A stretch of 64,000 bases of DNA. Source: Marinibaculum pumilum. Lineage in GTDB: Bacteria; Pseudomonadota; Alphaproteobacteria; Ferrovibrionales; Ferrovibrionaceae. The stretch is taken from the NCBI RefSeq assembly GCF_042646425.1, contig NZ_JBHRTR010000046.1, forward strand, positions 1-64,000, written 5' to 3'. Position 1 is the first letter of the stretch, and each line of letters opens with the position of its first letter. The notes beneath the pieces were generated by a model. It was not told where the DNA came from and searched no databases. It saw nothing but the letters and a program-made list of their open reading frames with translations. The position numbers and the translations under genes were made by a program. Positions 63,401 through 64,000 of this stretch are shown piece after piece.

Positions 63401-63459
63401 CCCGGGCTGAGCGCAATGCACTTTGGCGTGCACTGCCGTATCGTCCCGGGATTTTTTTT
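63401..63459 (+). terminator. Terminator-like structure with U8 behind the SAM-II riboswitch
   Basis: CCCGGG at 63401-63406 can pair with CCCGGG at 63445-63450, which is followed directly by A and eight T (63452-63459). An inner hairpin TGCAC/GTGCA lies in the loop. It ends 54 bp before metZ, consistent with SAM-controlled premature termination. Confidence 0.65.
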
Positions 63460-63513
63460 GCCCCTCCCGACCCGCAACTGCGTGACCGTGACCTGACGAA
63501 GGAGGGGATCATC

Positions 63514-64000
63514 ATGAGTGCCAGAGAACAGGACCTGCCGCAGGCCGAAGCGGCGGCGGCGAAGCCCAGTGGCGCGCCAGGTGCCGCTTCGGGTGCCGCC
63601 TGGCGGCCGGCCACCCGGCTGGTGCGCGGCGGCCTGCGCCGCAGCGAGTTCGGCGAGACGGCGGAGGCGCTGTTCCTGACCTCGGGCTTCCGCTACGACA
63701 GCGCGGAGGCGGCCGAGGCCCGCTTCAAGGGCGAGGCGGAGGGCTTCGTCTACAGCCGCTTCGGCAATCCCACCGTACGCACCTTCGAGGAGCGGCTGGC
63801 CCTGCTGGAAGGGGCGGAGGATGCCCGCGCGACGGCCTCCGGCATGGCGGCGGTGAATGCCGCCCTGATGTGCCAGCTGAAGGCCGGCGACCGGGTGGTG
63901 GCCGCCCGGGCCCTGTTCGGCTCCTGCCGCTACATCATCGAGGAGATCCTGCCGCGCTTCGGCGTCACCGCCGTGCTGGTCGACGGCGCCGACCTGGACC
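63514..64000 (+). CDS. metZ: O-succinylhomoserine sulfhydrylase, 3' end outside window
   Basis: The first 162 residues of a PLP-dependent Cys/Met metabolism enzyme that makes homocysteine from O-succinylhomoserine and sulfide. Visible: TRLVRGGLRRSEFGETAEAL, FVYSRFGNPTVRTFEERLAL, and SGMAAVNAALMCQLKAGDRV, with the Tyr/Arg and Gly-Met residues that bind PLP phosphate. The catalytic lysine is beyond the window. Ribosome site GAAGGAGG precedes the ATG. Residues 1-32 are an Ala-rich extension. Confidence 0.95.
   Translation, partial: MSAREQDLPQAEAAAAKPSGAPGAASGAAWRPATRLVRGGLRRSEFGETAEALFLTSGFRYDSAEAAEARFKGEAEGFVYSRFGNPTVRTFEERLALLEGAEDARATASGMAAVNAALMCQLKAGDRVVAARALFGSCRYIIEEILPRFGVTAVLVDGADLD

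Overview
The window is about 64 kb of very GC-rich DNA with alphaproteobacterial gene order. The run rnd, kdsD, lptC, lptA, lptB, rpoN, hpf, ptsN, the tRNA-Leu plus NDUFA9-like plus uppP block, infC/rpmI/rplT/pheST, and a SAM-II riboswitch in front of metZ all point to Alphaproteobacteria, probably a Rhodospirillales-like, Gram-negative, motile and free-living lineage. Genus cannot be fixed from the sequence alone.

Layout. 1-13.4 kb: the 3' part of one giant RTX (calcium-binding nonapeptide repeat) secreted protein, more than 4,460 residues and open at the left edge. It contains a 10-N assembly gap, three copies of a DUF4114-like domain (one split by an insertion) and two other non-repeat islands. 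A tiny Tat-signal protein with a clear intrinsic terminator follows. 14-16.7 kb: a conserved hypothetical gene, a small cupin and an MFS transporter. 16.7-22.3 kb: a minus-strand operon of four genes joined by 4-bp stop/start overlaps (two membrane sensor-like proteins, a SpoIIE/RsbU-type phosphatase, and a periplasmic ABC_sub_bind-family protein). It is divergent from a STAS-domain antagonist and resembles a partner-switching signalling module with a periplasmic binding protein. 22.9-27.7 kb: an HD-domain protein, small hypotheticals, a beta-hydroxyacid dehydrogenase, an MscS channel and an M23 peptidase.

27.7-34.7 kb: the minus-strand LPS transport / sigma-54 / PTS-Ntr block (KdsD makes arabinose 5-phosphate for Kdo; LptC, LptA and LptB move LPS; RpoN, HPF and PtsN follow). 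34.8-42.6 kb: tRNA-Leu(CAG), an NDUFA9-like protein, UppP, a GST, QueG, a TPR protein, a secreted hypothetical, an epimerase and an alpha/beta hydrolase. 42.7-44.9 kb: a coupled GT4/GT9 glycosyltransferase pair. 45.2-53.9 kb: infC (probable ATA start), then a DctP-DctQ-DctM TRAP transporter inserted between infC and rpmI-rplT, then pheS-pheT behind an intrinsic terminator.

54-64 kb: a NodU-type carbamoyltransferase, an old-yellow-enzyme reductase, a TetR regulator with a pair of operator-like repeats facing a DoxX-like/secreted-repeat protein pair, a chemoreceptor, a coupled TauD-family dioxygenase and TAP-like hydrolase, and finally metZ (cut by the right edge) under a SAM-II riboswitch followed by a U8 terminator. 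No CRISPR array, prophage, insertion sequence or rRNA was seen.
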